Part shown: piece by piece, positions 26,543-34,652 of the stretch | Numbering within the stretch: the stretch's first letter is position 1 | How the letters are laid out: each line of letters starts with the position of its first letter | Translations under genes and position numbers: made by a program | Assembly (NCBI RefSeq): GCF_000024425.1 | Contig: NC_013946.1 | Coordinates: 1,984,001 to 2,048,000 of the forward strand | Length of the DNA stretch: 64,000 bases | Direction: 5' to 3' | Origin: Meiothermus ruber DSM 1279 | GTDB taxonomy: Bacteria; Deinococcota; Deinococci; Deinococcales; Thermaceae | Notes under the pieces: generated by a model | What the model was told of the DNA's origin: nothing | Databases searched by the model: none | What the model saw: only the letters and a program-made list of their open reading frames with translations

Positions 26543-27069
26543 GGTTTCTCCTCAAAGTGGCCCAGCAGCACCGCCGCCTCCAGCGCGGCCCCGGCCAGGG
26601 CCTCGGGGGAGTCTTCCCCCTGCCGGTAGGCCAGCAGGAGCTGGCCCGCGAACAGGGGCCGGTCGCGGTGCTTCAGGGCCTCATTCAGCAGGTCGGCGGA
26701 TTTTTGAAGGAACTCCGTCTCGGCCATCTGGGCAATGGCCGCCAAGTCCTGGCTGATAACGTCGGCCAGGCCGGGGTAGTCCTCCAACATCTGCTCAAAC
26801 TCGGTCTTTTCGGGGTACACCAGCGCCGCCTTGGCGTACTTCTCGCCGATGGCGTAGGTGTCCAGGGCCAGCTTCTGGCCGCTGGCGGCCTTGTCCAGGT
26901 CGGCCCGCATGAGCCGGTATTCGCCCTTGGATAGAGGACGAAAAACCAGCACCCGGCCCTGGCGCACCAGGGCAAACAGCCGGTCACCGTGGATTTCAAT
27001 CAGCTTGGAGAGGGTGGTGGGGGGCAAAAGGCCCTCGAGGTCATCCGTCAAAAGCTCGGGTTTTCCCAT
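26539..27069 (-). CDS. Tail assembly chaperone-like protein (gp41 position)
   Basis: 176 residues, acidic and helical (MGKPELLTDDLEGLLPPTTLS...). Sits between tube and tape measure, where tail chaperones are found. I see no obvious slippery heptamer producing a second product. ATG 27069 has GAGGAA upstream; a TTG four codons earlier is possible. Confidence 0.65.
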   Translation of the reverse strand: MGKPELLTDDLEGLLPPTTLSKLIEIHGDRLFALVRQGRVLVFRPLSKGEYRLMRADLDKAASGQKLALDTYAIGEKYAKAALVYPEKTEFEQMLEDYPGLADVISQDLAAIAQMAETEFLQKSADLLNEALKHRDRPLFAGQLLLAYRQGEDSPEALAGAALEAAVLLGHFEEKP

Positions 27070-27125
27070 GTTGTTCCTCAAAAATGCCGGCCCCGCCAGG
27101 GGCAGGGCCGGTACAAAACGTTAAA

Positions 27126-27557
27126 TCAGAAAGTGGCCAGGTCGCCGGGCACCACGTCCAGCGCCTTGCAGGTCAGCTCGGCCATCAGGGCCTCGGCCCC
27201 GGGGGAGGCCGAGAGCGCGTCGTTGAGGATGCGGAGATCATTGAGTTTGTCGATCACGACGTTCTCCTCCGCATCTACAAACGTGACCACCGCGTTGAAC
27301 GATTTGCGCTTGTATTTGGCCCCCAGTTTGGCGCGGAACTGGTGCCACTGATCCACCGGCATCTTGATGGTTACGTCGGCCGGGGCCATCTGGCCGGGGG
27401 TACGCCCCACCGGCTTGCCCCCGGCGTAGATGTACTCCTCCGAGACCTCGCCGGTGTTGTACTCCAGCTCGACATTCACGGGGATGCGTTCGCCGTCAAG
27501 GTCGAGCTGGATGCTCGAGTTATCGTACACCTTACCGTTGCGTACAGTAATCGCCAC
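27126..27557 (-). CDS. Tail tube protein (gpM-like)
   Basis: 143 residues, beta-rich (VRNGKVYDNSSIQLDLDGE; APADVTIKMPVDQWHQF; NAVVTFVDAEENVVIDKL). Immediately after the sheath gene, the invariant order in contractile-tailed phages. Confidence 0.8.
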   Translation of the reverse strand: MAITVRNGKVYDNSSIQLDLDGERIPVNVELEYNTGEVSEEYIYAGGKPVGRTPGQMAPADVTIKMPVDQWHQFRAKLGAKYKRKSFNAVVTFVDAEENVVIDKLNDLRILNDALSASPGAEALMAELTCKALDVVPGDLATF

Positions 27558-27567
27558 GCGCCACCTC

Positions 27568-28995
27568 CTAGGCCGCTACCGGCTGCAGTTGCGGGTTGAA
27601 GAACCGCACCTTGCCGGTGATCCGCTCGGCGTAGCCCAGCGGGACGATGCTGATGTCGTAGGGGATGGTCTTGGTGCTGAGGATGTTTTCGGCCCGGTCA
27701 ATGCGCACATATACCGCCGGCTGGTCGGTGGTCTCGTCAATCGAGACCTTGCCGCGCAGGGCGGTCCGTACCAGCCCCTCCACGTAGGCCTCGATGCGCA
27801 GGGCCTCCCGCTCCAGAATCCGCCCGGTCGAGGCGGAGACCTGAATCTGCTCGTTGAGCCAGCGCAGCCAGGCCCGGTAGGCCGTCTCGCAGGCCACGTC
27901 CATCACCTCGCGGAGCTGAACCTGCTCGTAGTCGCTGCCGGGCGGGGCAAACAGACGGCCCCGGGTGATGTAGAAGCCGCCCTGGATGGTGCGCAACGTG
28001 GCAAAGCGAGCGGCGTCCAGGGCCGGTGTGACCGACTCGTCCCCGTGCAACTTGACCACCGTTTTCAGCGCCCCGGAGGCGTAGCGCCCGGGATGCTGCT
28101 CCACCGGTCGGCCGCTGTACCGGCCGGCAATGACCCAGGTCGAGGGACGCTTCATCACCAGGCCGGTGATGGGGCTCACCACATCGGCGTAGCGCCCACC
28201 GGCGCCCACCCGCACGCTGGTGAAGCTGGCAAATGCCGCAATCAGGGCACTGTCGGTATCGTCGGCGGTGTCCAGGATGGCGTGAATCCAGCGGGGGTTG
28301 TTGGGGTCGTTGGCCCGGGTTTCCAGAGCCGCGTTGACCCCTGCGGCCACGGTGGCGCTGGCAACCCCCACCACGTGGATGAAGCGGTAGGAGAGTTCGG
28401 TGCGGGCAAATAGCGCGTTGAGAGCATCGTTGAGATCCGCCAGGGTGTAGCCGGGCGCGGTGCAGGTGGCGGTATAGGTATCTCCCACCACAAACGTGCC
28501 GTCGGCCCAGGTCAGGGTCAGGCCCGTGTCCGCAATGACGTAAATCCCGGAGACCGGCACGGCCGTCTCGGGGCTGTAGGTGTTGCCGCCGTCCAGCGAG
28601 TATTCAAAGGCCGCCTGGGCGGCGGCCAGGTTGGCCGCAGCCCGGGTGATGCGGACGCGCAGCTTGTAGTCATCCCTGGGGGTACTGCCGGTCAGGGCCA
28701 GCGTGGCCGTGCCGGCACCGGTTTTGGTCACGGTCCCGGCCACCCCGGCCACGCTGGGGTTGGCCGCCAGGCAGATCACCGCCTGGGTGCCTTCCCCAAA
28801 AGCCAGGGCAGCCGCTTCGGCCAGCTTACCGCCCACACGTTCTTTAGCCCCCTGGGGGCTGGTCACGGTCACGATCTCGTTGGGGCTCAGGAGGGTGGCC
28901 ACGCCGATCTTGACGTGGACGCCCTCGCCGCTGCCGGGAATGGAGCCGATGCCGAAATCCTGAGGTACAACTTCAACCCGCGGCAGCCCGGTCAT
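27568..28995 (-). CDS. Tail sheath protein (gpL-like)
   Basis: 475 residues. N-terminal VEVVPQDFGIGSIPGSGEGVH; an inserted beta domain (about 90-180, TVTKTGAGTATLALTGSTP...); and the conserved C-terminal sheath core (AYRAWLRWLNEQIQVSAST; RIEAYVEGLVRTALRGKVS; DISIVPLGYAERITGKVRF). Marks this as a myovirus-type contractile tail. Confidence 0.9.
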   Translation of the reverse strand: MTGLPRVEVVPQDFGIGSIPGSGEGVHVKIGVATLLSPNEIVTVTSPQGAKERVGGKLAEAAALAFGEGTQAVICLAANPSVAGVAGTVTKTGAGTATLALTGSTPRDDYKLRVRITRAAANLAAAQAAFEYSLDGGNTYSPETAVPVSGIYVIADTGLTLTWADGTFVVGDTYTATCTAPGYTLADLNDALNALFARTELSYRFIHVVGVASATVAAGVNAALETRANDPNNPRWIHAILDTADDTDSALIAAFASFTSVRVGAGGRYADVVSPITGLVMKRPSTWVIAGRYSGRPVEQHPGRYASGALKTVVKLHGDESVTPALDAARFATLRTIQGGFYITRGRLFAPPGSDYEQVQLREVMDVACETAYRAWLRWLNEQIQVSASTGRILEREALRIEAYVEGLVRTALRGKVSIDETTDQPAVYVRIDRAENILSTKTIPYDISIVPLGYAERITGKVRFFNPQLQPVAA

Positions 28996-29198
28996 CGCCC
29001 ACCCCCAGTCCCGATGGGCTCATTGGCCGCCTCGGCAATACCCCGATCAAAGGCCGCTTTGGTCAGTTCCTGCCCCACCACCCAGCGGTGCTTGACCCGG
29101 GCCGCCGCCAGCAGCCAGTCGGGGGTCCCGGCCTCGGCGGCCAGCTCCTCTACGGTTTGCAGTTTGCGGAGTTCCGCAGTCGTGTCGTTTTTCGCCAT
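28992..29198 (-). CDS. Small protein before the sheath gene (gp38 position)
   Basis: 68 residues, helical (MAKNDTTAELRKLQTVEELA...). ATG 29198 follows AGGAGGAAA and the stop overlaps the sheath start. Not recognised beyond position. Confidence 0.7.
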   Translation of the reverse strand: MAKNDTTAELRKLQTVEELAAEAGTPDWLLAAARVKHRWVVGQELTKAAFDRGIAEAANEPIGTGGGR

Positions 29199-29208
29199 GT
29201 GTTTCCTC

Positions 29209-29706
29209 CTAGGGGAGCACCTCGGTCTGGTCGAGCAGGGCCCGCTCGAGCCGCACATACACCCCAGGCTCCGCCGCCCCTACCTCTACCAGTACCCGGA
29301 AGCGCAGCTGATAGCGCCGCTTGTCGGCCGGCAGGGCTGCGGCCTGGCCGGTCTCGTCTTCATCCCAGCCGCTGGGGAACAGCTCGAGGCTGCTCCCGCA
29401 GATGCGCCGCAAGGCCGCCACGCAATCGGATAAAACATCCTCCACCGCGGGGTAGTTTTTGCCCCAGATGTGCAGCGTGTAGCCGGCCAGCCGGGTGTAG
29501 GGGGGTCGGGGGCGGGGCTCGGCGGGCGGGGATCCGGCCAGCGCCTCGGGCGCGACCGCCCGGCTATCCGGCGCCGTGAAGGTGTCCTGCCCGGGCACCA
29601 GAACCAGTTTGAGCGGTACGTCCAGTTGGTTGAGCGCTTCCGGGCCCAGCTCGATTTTTGCCGGTGCTAGCTCTGTTTTGAGTCGTTCGAATAGGGCTTG
29701 GGTCAA
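29209..29706 (-). CDS. Tail terminator-like protein (gp37 position)
   Basis: 165 residues. C-terminal RRYQLRFRVLVEVGAAEPG and VEDVLSDCVAALRRI fit the tail-completion fold. Contains a Pro-rich insert near residue 60. Assigned mainly by order between gpG-like and sheath genes. Confidence 0.6.
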   Translation of the reverse strand: MTQALFERLKTELAPAKIELGPEALNQLDVPLKLVLVPGQDTFTAPDSRAVAPEALAGSPPAEPRPRPPYTRLAGYTLHIWGKNYPAVEDVLSDCVAALRRICGSSLELFPSGWDEDETGQAAALPADKRRYQLRFRVLVEVGAAEPGVYVRLERALLDQTEVLP

Positions 29707-30206
29707 GGCACCTCCTGCTGAAAATACGCTTCGGCAGCCTCCTCAAAGGCCCGCTCCCAGCGGGGGGAGAGTTCGGGCTCGGGGATGAAGGGCCGGGCGG
29801 GGATCTGCACCTTTTGCGCCTGCACCCACCGCTGGCCCATTTTGAAGCGCAGGGCCTTTTTCTGCTGCGGAGTGATGGTGGCGCCGTACTGGTGGGTAGC
29901 CGCATACACCACGTTGGTGCCCACCTCAAAGCCCTCGGGCTCGGTCTGGAGGGCTGATTTGGAGGTCATGGAACGTTGCAGCCGGGCGGTCTTGCGCAGG
30001 GTCTGGCCGCCGGTAGCCTCGGCCCGGGCGGAAGGCTTCCAGGGGCGATCCCAGGGGTCTTTCTGTCCTGCGAAGGACTCGTCGATCTGGTTCAGCGCCG
30101 CCTGGCCCAGGTTCTTCGCCAGGCCCTCGGCAAACTGCGGCTGGCGCAGTCTGTCTGTGAAGCGGATCAGCCGATCCAGTTTGCGGAAAGCGCCGGTGAG
30201 CGCCAT
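29703..30206 (-). CDS. Virion morphogenesis protein (gpG-like)
   Basis: 167 residues of the phage virion morphogenesis family: GQKDPWDRPWKPSARAEA, LRKTARLQRSM, GTNVVYAATHQYGATI, PARPFIPEPELSP. This family finishes heads or tails. ATG 30206 overlaps the lysin stop as TGATG; the longer frame is an artefact. Confidence 0.85.
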   Translation of the reverse strand: MALTGAFRKLDRLIRFTDRLRQPQFAEGLAKNLGQAALNQIDESFAGQKDPWDRPWKPSARAEATGGQTLRKTARLQRSMTSKSALQTEPEGFEVGTNVVYAATHQYGATITPQQKKALRFKMGQRWVQAQKVQIPARPFIPEPELSPRWERAFEEAAEAYFQQEVP

Positions 30207-30748
30207 CAGGGCCTCCAGTTTCGGGGAATGCGGCCCTGCGTGGTGACGGTGTCCCACTGCTCCAGCGGGGTCAGGCGCAGGGCCGATTTACGCCCCCACC
30301 AGCGGCCCCGGTCGGCCCGGGTGTTCTCCGCAATAGAGGGTACCCCGTCCACTTCCCCCACATAAAGGCCGATATGCCCTTCCCGATCCGGCGCGGTCCG
30401 GCGGGATCGGGGGGGCTCGTCGAAGGGCGCGCTGCTGAAGAGCAGGTCGCCGGGTTTGAGCTGCCGGAGCAGGGCCGCCCGGTCGGCGGGGCTGGCCGGG
30501 TCACGGTCCAGGGCGGAGACGTCCCAGTCCAGCCGGTCGATGGCCCGCTCCACTGCCACCGCCCAGCGGCTGCGGTCGGGGTCGGCCCGCACGCTGTCGA
30601 GCATCCGGCTGTAGAGCTTCCAGCGGTTGGTCTCGTAGGCCCGGGCAATGACCTCGAATACGAACGCCACGCACCATCCGGGGGTGCTGACGAAGCCGGG
30701 CAGCTCCCGCCGCACGGCCTGCAGGGCAATCTGGACAATCGGGTTCAT
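30206..30748 (-). CDS. NlpC/P60- or CHAP-like cell-wall hydrolase, probable endolysin or tail lysin
   Basis: 180 residues. GWCVAFVFEV places a Cys26 nucleophile at the start of a helix; LKPGDLLFSS and EGHIGLYVG (His125) give the second and third elements of the cysteine-peptidase fold. No signal peptide. It sits among head-tail joining genes rather than beside the holin-like gene, so it could be a virion-associated lysin. The start is the only ATG; its Shine-Dalgarno (AAGGAG) is distant. Confidence 0.72.
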   Translation of the reverse strand: MNPIVQIALQAVRRELPGFVSTPGWCVAFVFEVIARAYETNRWKLYSRMLDSVRADPDRSRWAVAVERAIDRLDWDVSALDRDPASPADRAALLRQLKPGDLLFSSAPFDEPPRSRRTAPDREGHIGLYVGEVDGVPSIAENTRADRGRWWGRKSALRLTPLEQWDTVTTQGRIPRNWRP

Positions 30749-30875
30749 CTTGTGAGTTTTTTCACTCCTTGCCGCTAAAAGCGTTTTTAGGGCGGGTCTG
30801 ACCCCGCCCCTATGTGGGGGTAGGGTTAGGGGTTTCCCGCCGCATTCCGGCCCCCCTGGTTCGGCCAGGCGGGGC
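30749..30875. other. Intergenic stretch with hairpins
   Basis: No gene. Contains a GGGCGGG/CCCGCCC hairpin (30790-30809), a CTAAAA/TTTTAG hairpin next to it and a GTGAG...TCAC stem near the lysin start. These could be processing or attenuation signals; there is no clear T-run in the direction of transcription. Confidence 0.5.
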
Positions 30876-31343
30876 TTACCAGTTCTTGAGCTTGTCCCGG
30901 CCAAAGACCCGGGGAGCAGCCTTTATCTCGGGTTTGGCCTCCGCGGAAACTACCCCCCCAGCCGCCTCGCCTGGAGGGATAGGCGCGCCATCGTCCGCCG
31001 GGATCTGCGCCTTGCCCTCCGCCACCAGCCGCAGCCATTTCAGGGCCTCCTCATAGTCCCGCACTACCACGTCGTCGGCTGTGCCCTCCTGGAAACCCCG
31101 CCGGGCCAGGATGAGATAAAAGGCGATATCGGCATTGACGCGCTTGAGGGCCCGCACCGGGGGCAGGGGCAGGGTGTAGCGCTGCCCCACGAAGCTATCG
31201 ATGATGTCGGCGGCGTCCTGGAGGGCCGCCTGTGCGCGGGCCTCGACCAGGGTCGTCCAGGTGCTGGCTTCCGGGTCGAGGGCGTAGCGCATGGCCTCCT
31301 CCCGCTTGCGGGTTTTCAGCTCGGCGGTGTCGAGGTAGGGCAT
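30876..31343 (-). CDS. gp36-like head-tail protein (DUF1320 family)
   Basis: 155 residues: MPYLDTAELKTRKREEAMRY, then LVEARAQAALQDAADIIDSFVGQRYTLP (quoted in part) and AFYLILARRG, the DUF1320 pattern. Start overlaps the gp35-like stop as TAATG. Confidence 0.83.
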   Translation of the reverse strand: MPYLDTAELKTRKREEAMRYALDPEASTWTTLVEARAQAALQDAADIIDSFVGQRYTLPLPPVRALKRVNADIAFYLILARRGFQEGTADDVVVRDYEEALKWLRLVAEGKAQIPADDGAPIPPGEAAGGVVSAEAKPEIKAAPRVFGRDKLKNW

Positions 31344-31552
31344 TATTTCCTCCGCTTGGGCCGGGCTGCCTTCGGCTCGGGCGCCTCTTCGGGCGCCTCG
31401 GACGCCAGTATCTCCACCCGGAGCAGGGAATCGGCCTGCAGGCGGGCCAGCTCCTCGGCCGAGACCAGGGCCTCCTGGGGTTCGGGCCACCACTGCCGCC
31501 CGATGCGCCAGCGGCCCCGGCGCTGCGGGGTGCTAACCTTAACGCGGTACAT
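31343..31552 (-). CDS. gp35-like small protein
   Basis: 69 residues, starting MYRVKVSTPQRRGRWRIGRQW with a basic C-terminus (PKAARPKRRK). Lies between capsid and gp36-like genes as in Mu-like prophages. Confidence 0.7.
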   Translation of the reverse strand: MYRVKVSTPQRRGRWRIGRQWWPEPQEALVSAEELARLQADSLLRVEILASEAPEEAPEPKAARPKRRK

Positions 31553-31565
31553 TCAGGCCCCCGCG

Positions 31566-32465
31566 CTATCCCACACATTTGTAGGCCAGGAAGGGCAGGG
31601 TGAAGCCGGCGTTGCCGCGCGCATCCACCCCGTAAACGAACTGCCGGCGCATGAAGACGTTGTCGTCGGTAGGGTCATCTTTGGCTATGAACTCCGGGCT
31701 CTGGCGGTTCTGGAAGACCAGCGGTCGGATGGGCCGGCTCACGTCGAGCAGGTACCAGGCGGTAGGCTGGCTGGCCAGTTTGGGCACCACCAGCAGATCG
31801 GCCGAGCCCCGCCAGATGTTGGTATCGCCGCCGGCCACGAAGTCGGCGTTGAGGATGCGGCGAGCCGTCCCTTCCAGCTGCGGGGGCACCACCAGCAGGT
31901 TGGGCATGACCTCCAGGGGCTGGCCATCGTCTCCCCGGAAGGCCATCATCTCCGCCCGCGTGGCCTCGTAGTTGGCGGTGGTCAGGGCCCGGCTGGTGGC
32001 GTAGTTGCTGTATACGCCCAGGCTGCTGTCCACGGTGGAGACCGGGTGGTCGGTGTCAAAGAAGTTCTGCCCGTCAAAGCACAGGCTGTTTTCCCCGTTG
32101 CGCAGCAGGGAGAAGACCAGATCGTCGGGGTACATCCGGGCGGCCTGGCCCATCTGGTCGAACTGCATGTTGTAAATCCCCAGGTTGTCGTCCTGGATAT
32201 CGTTGCGATCTACCGCGACGGTGGCCTCGAAGTTGCGGTTCTGGATGGTGTAGGAGGCCTCGGCCAGGTTCTGAAAGACCCGCTCGCCCAGCCACTCCCG
32301 CATCCGCAGCATTTTGAGCAGCCAGCCGTAGGTGTTCTCCTTGGTGGTGCTGGGCACCTCGGTGGCCACCCGGTTCCACAGGGGGGTCGCGGCCTGGTAG
32401 GCCTCGTTGTAGCGGGTTTCAAACGAGACCCGCAGGGCTTGTAGTGCAGCAGTCGTGATTCGCAT
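31566..32465 (-). CDS. Major capsid protein (Mu gpT-like)
   Basis: 299 residues: YNEAYQAATPLWNRVATEVPS, TYGWLLKMLRMREWLGER, FEATVAVDRNDIQDDNLGIY, and GQNFFDTDHPV, all hallmarks of the Mu gpT family. Forms the icosahedral shell. Confidence 0.92.
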   Translation of the reverse strand: MRITTAALQALRVSFETRYNEAYQAATPLWNRVATEVPSTTKENTYGWLLKMLRMREWLGERVFQNLAEASYTIQNRNFEATVAVDRNDIQDDNLGIYNMQFDQMGQAARMYPDDLVFSLLRNGENSLCFDGQNFFDTDHPVSTVDSSLGVYSNYATSRALTTANYEATRAEMMAFRGDDGQPLEVMPNLLVVPPQLEGTARRILNADFVAGGDTNIWRGSADLLVVPKLASQPTAWYLLDVSRPIRPLVFQNRQSPEFIAKDDPTDDNVFMRRQFVYGVDARGNAGFTLPFLAYKCVG

Positions 32466-32474
32466 GAGCTCTCC

Positions 32475-32885
32475 TTAATAGGTCTCGACCCAGACCCCGT
32501 CGGCCTCCACGCCGACCACCCTTCCGGCGCGGCTGCGGGTATTGCTGCCGTTGGTCTTGGCCACGGTCGTCGAGTTGACGATGAAGCAGTCGTTGAGCAG
32601 GTCGGCCTGGGTGATCTGATCGGCCGCCGAGGAGTTCTGCCACTTGAAAGCCCCCCGGCTCACCCGCACCAGGCGGGCCCCCTGGGCCCCACCCTGGTTG
32701 TTGACGGTCTGCTCGGCGCGGCCTGCGGCCCGCAGGTTGGTGGCGGTGCTGCCGTGCACGGCGTAGCCAGCCGCGTTCAGCACCACCAGGTTGCCGGCTT
32801 CAATCAGGGTGTTGGCCTCCACCGGCAGGTCGAGGTACTCCAGTATGGGGCCCAGGCCCCGTTGAGGGGTGTTGCGTTCAGGCAT
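32475..32885 (-). CDS. Capsid decoration/cement-like protein
   Basis: 136 residues, beta-rich (LPVEANTLIEAGNLVVLNA; GRVVGVEADGVWVETY). Small protein between protease and capsid genes, as the DUF2190/decoration proteins of Mu-like phages. Overlaps the protease gene by 8 nt. Confidence 0.72.
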   Translation of the reverse strand: MPERNTPQRGLGPILEYLDLPVEANTLIEAGNLVVLNAAGYAVHGSTATNLRAAGRAEQTVNNQGGAQGARLVRVSRGAFKWQNSSAADQITQADLLNDCFIVNSTTVAKTNGSNTRSRAGRVVGVEADGVWVETY

Positions 32886-33882
32886 GGTGTTCCTCCCGTC
32901 GGCGTTTGGTGGCCAGATAGGCCTCGGCGCTCACGCCGGTTTGCGCGATGATGGCGCGTTCGAGCTCGCTGAGGACATCGCTCGGCCCCTGCGGGGGGGC
33001 AAAGGGCCCGGTCGGTACGGCCGCCCCCGCCCGCAGGCTGGCCAGGTGGGCCCGAACGGCCTGGGGATTTTTGCGAAATTTCTCCAGCCAGTAGTCCCGG
33101 CTGGCGGCGTGGATGCGGCCTTCCGTCAAGGCCGCGTCCACCACGCGCGCGGCCTCGGCGTCCGTCGTCTGGGCCCGCAGGGTGGACAGTTCGGCCTCGA
33201 GTTCGCCGACCCGGGCGGCTAGCAGGGCGTTCGCAGCCGCTGCCATCGCCTGGCCGTGGGCCTCGTCGCTGCCGATGGGGGCGTGGATGCCCGCCTCGGC
33301 CAGCAGGGCCTCGGCCTGCTCGAGCTGCCCCACCCGGTTTTGTAACTCAGTCAGAGCATTTTCGATTTGCTCGTCGCTGGCATCGGCCGCCAGTCCAAGC
33401 AGGGTGATCAGTTTTTCTCGCATGGGATCTCCGTGGGCTGAGGCCACCAGCGGCGCCTGGTTTACCGTGGCCGGCTGGTTGGTCAGCCCGATCATGTCCA
33501 GTTGTCGAATATGGCCGTCCTCGTCCCAGAACACCGGCGACCAGTGGCGGTACTCCCCGGCCCTCAGCAGGTTGGCCGCGGTCTCGGTCCAGCGCACATT
33601 GGTCGCCCAGAGCCCATCGGGGCGGGCCTCCAGCTGGAACCAGCCGGCGGCCGGTACCGGCCCGTTGTCCACCGGGTTCTGGTTGCGGTGCTCGTAGTCG
33701 ATGGGCAGCTCGGGCATCTGGGCCCGCCGGATCACCTCCTGGGCGTCCTCCGGGGTAAACAGCAGGTCGATCTGGGTGCCATCTGCCCAGCGGAAGGTCA
33801 CTGGGCCGTAGGGCCAGATCAGAAACTCCCCGGGCGGCTCCTGGGATGGGAATACGTTGAATCCGGTGTATCTTCGTCTCAC
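32878..33882 (-). CDS. Prohead protease with nested scaffold (Mu gpI/gpZ-like)
   Basis: 334 residues. The N-terminal protease part shows PELPIDYEHRNQNPV, PAAGWFQLEARPDGLWA and RHWSPVF...IGLTNQPA, as in Mu gpI. The C-terminal half is a helical scaffold (LQNRVGQLEQAEALLAE...). An internal ATG at 33423 is preceded by GGAGAT and would give the scaffold alone, mirroring the I/Z arrangement of Mu. Confidence 0.88.
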   Translation of the reverse strand: MRRRYTGFNVFPSQEPPGEFLIWPYGPVTFRWADGTQIDLLFTPEDAQEVIRRAQMPELPIDYEHRNQNPVDNGPVPAAGWFQLEARPDGLWATNVRWTETAANLLRAGEYRHWSPVFWDEDGHIRQLDMIGLTNQPATVNQAPLVASAHGDPMREKLITLLGLAADASDEQIENALTELQNRVGQLEQAEALLAEAGIHAPIGSDEAHGQAMAAAANALLAARVGELEAELSTLRAQTTDAEAARVVDAALTEGRIHAASRDYWLEKFRKNPQAVRAHLASLRAGAAVPTGPFAPPQGPSDVLSELERAIIAQTGVSAEAYLATKRRREEHHA

Positions 33883-33915
33883 ACGGTGCTCCCTCCTCGG
33901 GGTGGATTTTCGGAT

Positions 33916-34218
33916 CTATTCGAGCGGCTCCGGCCGCTCGGGGTGGGCCAGCCGCTCGGCCAGGGGCTTGCTGACAAACTCGTAGGTCGCCACCGAGCCG
34001 GCGATGCCGGCGGCCATCTGGAGCAGCAGGTTTTCAATCCCCAGTCCGCACAGGGTCAGCCCCGTGGTCAGGGCCGCCACCGCGTTCAGAATCACCACCG
34101 CCTTGCGGGGATTGGCCTGCACCCAGGCGATGCGCTTGAGGGCGTCTACCAGAAAGGAAACCACCGGCCCCTGCCCCAGCAGCCAGACGCCGAAGCCCAG
34201 AACTTTACACGTGTCCAT
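33916..34218 (-). CDS. Holin-like membrane protein
   Basis: 100 residues with about three hydrophobic stretches (VLGFGVWLLGQGPVVSFLV; AVVILNAVAALTTGLTLCG; LLLQMAAGIAGSVATYEFV) and a charged tail. Size and pattern fit a holin but the family is not certain. ATG 34218 has a very strong AGGAGGTG. It has its own leader with a -10 box and hairpin. Confidence 0.6.
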   Translation of the reverse strand: MDTCKVLGFGVWLLGQGPVVSFLVDALKRIAWVQANPRKAVVILNAVAALTTGLTLCGLGIENLLLQMAAGIAGSVATYEFVSKPLAERLAHPERPEPLE

Positions 34219-34246
34219 ATGCACCTCCTTTCGGGGCAAAGCAAAT

Positions 34247-34294
34247 CCCCCGACCGGGGTCGGGGGGTAGTTTGCCGAGATTACTGCGATTATA
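34247..34294 (-). promoter_or_regulatory. TATAAT box and strong hairpin in the leader of the holin-like gene
   Basis: On the minus strand TATAAT lies at 34294-34289 with TTGCAG 20 nt further upstream (poor spacing). Within the leader, CCCCCGAC/GTCGGGGG (34247-34266) forms a GC-rich hairpin flanked by GGCAAA/TTTGCC. It may end the toxin-immunity transcript and/or control the holin-like gene. Confidence 0.45.
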
Positions 34295-34401
34295 CGGAAT
34301 TTTTTGCTAAGGTGCTGCAAGCCCTCGGGCTGCCTTGCGTTCGACGACCGGGCTGGGCCCGGAAGCGATTGGGCCACCAGAATTGCTCCTGGGCACCGTT
34401 T

Positions 34402-34641
34402 TTAACGCTCTCGGGGTGGGAGCGCGTTTTTCAAGCTAAGTTCCTCTAGTGCGCGGCGCTTCTCTTCCCACCAATCCTTTGGAGACAAAATCCATACCGT
34501 CTCAAGGGCCTCGAGGTCATCCCCCGCTGCCTCAACCAGTTGGGGCCAGAGCCGCTCGAAATCCTCTCGCGTATACCGGCCTTCACGGTGCAGGATGTAA
34601 ATCTCGTCGTTCAGGTCTCCGACGGTGGGTTTATGTTCCAT
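34402..34641 (-). CDS. Small acidic protein, candidate immunity protein for the MuF toxin
   Basis: 79 residues, acidic and probably helical (MEHKPTVGDLNDEIYILHRE...; WPQLVEAAGDDLEALETVW). No known family. It begins 11 bp after the MuF metalloprotease gene, in the same direction, with GGGGAG before ATG 34641. It is followed by a hairpin, so the two genes form a unit. MuF toxins are commonly followed by a cognate immunity gene; the assignment here is inference from this position. Confidence 0.65.
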   Translation of the reverse strand: MEHKPTVGDLNDEIYILHREGRYTREDFERLWPQLVEAAGDDLEALETVWILSPKDWWEEKRRALEELSLKNALPPRER

Positions 34642-34652
34642 AGGCGCTCCCC

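Noticed and set aside
30876-31493. Longer 205-residue version of the gp36-like protein
   Set aside because: The extra 50 residues lie in the gp35-like gene; TAATG overlap at 31343 gives the natural start.
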